DNA of 5,356 nt, taken from an uncultured Oscillospiraceae bacterium. Lineage in GTDB: Bacteria > Bacillota > Clostridia > Oscillospirales > Acutalibacteraceae. Location: positions 1 to 5,356 of the forward strand of contig URYV01000111.1 in NCBI GenBank assembly GCA_900552285.1, read 5' to 3'. Numbering within the stretch: the first letter of the stretch is position 1; each line of letters begins with the position of its first letter. The notes beneath the pieces were generated by a model. The model was not told the DNA's origin, did no database searches, and saw nothing but the letters and a program-made list of their open reading frames with translations. This document shows, one piece after another, positions 5,162-5,356 of this stretch. The translations under genes and the position numbers were made by a program.

Positions 5162-5346
5162 GCCGCCTGATGCGGCAGGGCGTGCGCTGCGGCAAAATGG
5201 CCGTGGTCTGCCGCAATATCCCGGATTACCGTGCGGCCATCCGGTACGAGTTCCGCATGGCAGATATCCCGCTTTACTGCGATGAACCCACCACCCCGGA
5301 GTTCAGCGCCCCGGCTACGGCGGTGATGGTACAAAAGATATGCTGA
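5158..5346 (+). pseudogene. Fragment resembling AddB (ATP-dependent nuclease subunit B), joined to dpaA
   Basis: From 5158 the plus strand reads IRRLMRQGVRCGKMAVVCRN and then IPDYRAAIRYEFRMADIPLY, CDEPTTPEFSAPATAV. This resembles the internal AddB/RexB-type segment in which a helix IRRL..G is followed by a strand (D)IAV..R, a tyrosine and an IP.F.DE block; it belongs to the inactivated-helicase part of the AddAB double-strand-break repair nuclease. Only about 55 residues are present, with no start codon of its own and no ribosome site. The frame ends at TGA 5344-5346 after MVQKIC, which does not look like AddB continuation. Base composition changes here: by hand count 40 of 60 bases are G or C at 5161-5220, against 24 of 60 at 4981-5040. 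AddB is normally over 1,000 residues, so this is a piece, most likely brought in by chimeric assembly or rearrangement. The family call is from recalled similarity and is moderate. Confidence 0.5.
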
Positions 5347-5356
5347 TTCAAAACGA

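Overview
The window looks like part of a chromosome (possibly a whole short contig) from an endospore-forming, low-to-moderate GC bacterium of the Clostridia type. Two things point there: an adjacent dipicolinate synthase gene pair (dpaA-dpaB), which is specific to spore formers, and strong G-rich ribosome binding sites together with sigma-A-like promoters. No rRNA, tRNA, CRISPR array, insertion sequence or recognised riboswitch was seen.

Layout, left to right. (1) 1-649, plus strand: the C-terminal third of the elongation factor LepA/EF4, cut by the window edge. A strong hairpin at 664-694 follows, with T-runs usable on both strands; it separates lepA from the convergent operon. (2) 712-2801, minus strand: a tightly packed three-gene unit read right to left. 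It holds an XRE-type helix-turn-helix regulator with four C-terminal membrane helices, a secreted or membrane-anchored protein of unknown function, and the 16S rRNA methyltransferase rsmG. Gaps are 13 nt and 1 nt. The regulator has a clear promoter whose predicted start falls on its own ATG, which suggests a leaderless mRNA, and its -10 box sits inside a perfect palindrome. (3) 2802-3076: a 275-nt divergent regulatory region with one promoter facing each way and three inverted repeats. (4) 3077-3730, plus strand: a six-helix membrane protein resembling the PAP2 phosphatase superfamily, followed by one perfect and one weaker terminator hairpin. (5) 3847 to about 5161, minus strand: dpaB and dpaA, overlapping by 14 nt. 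(6) About 5158-5346, plus strand: a short high-GC stretch that reads like an internal piece of the recombination nuclease subunit AddB. It replaces the expected first ~45 codons of dpaA.

How the parts work together: LepA and RsmG are housekeeping translation functions. DpaA and DpaB together convert the lysine-pathway intermediate dihydrodipicolinate to dipicolinic acid in the mother cell during sporulation. The membrane-tailed regulator, its secreted partner and the divergent PAP2-like protein could form a small envelope-linked regulatory locus; that link is inferred from arrangement only. The right-hand end is most economically explained as an assembly chimera or a rearrangement junction, so the last ~200 nt should not be taken as native neighbourhood without read support.
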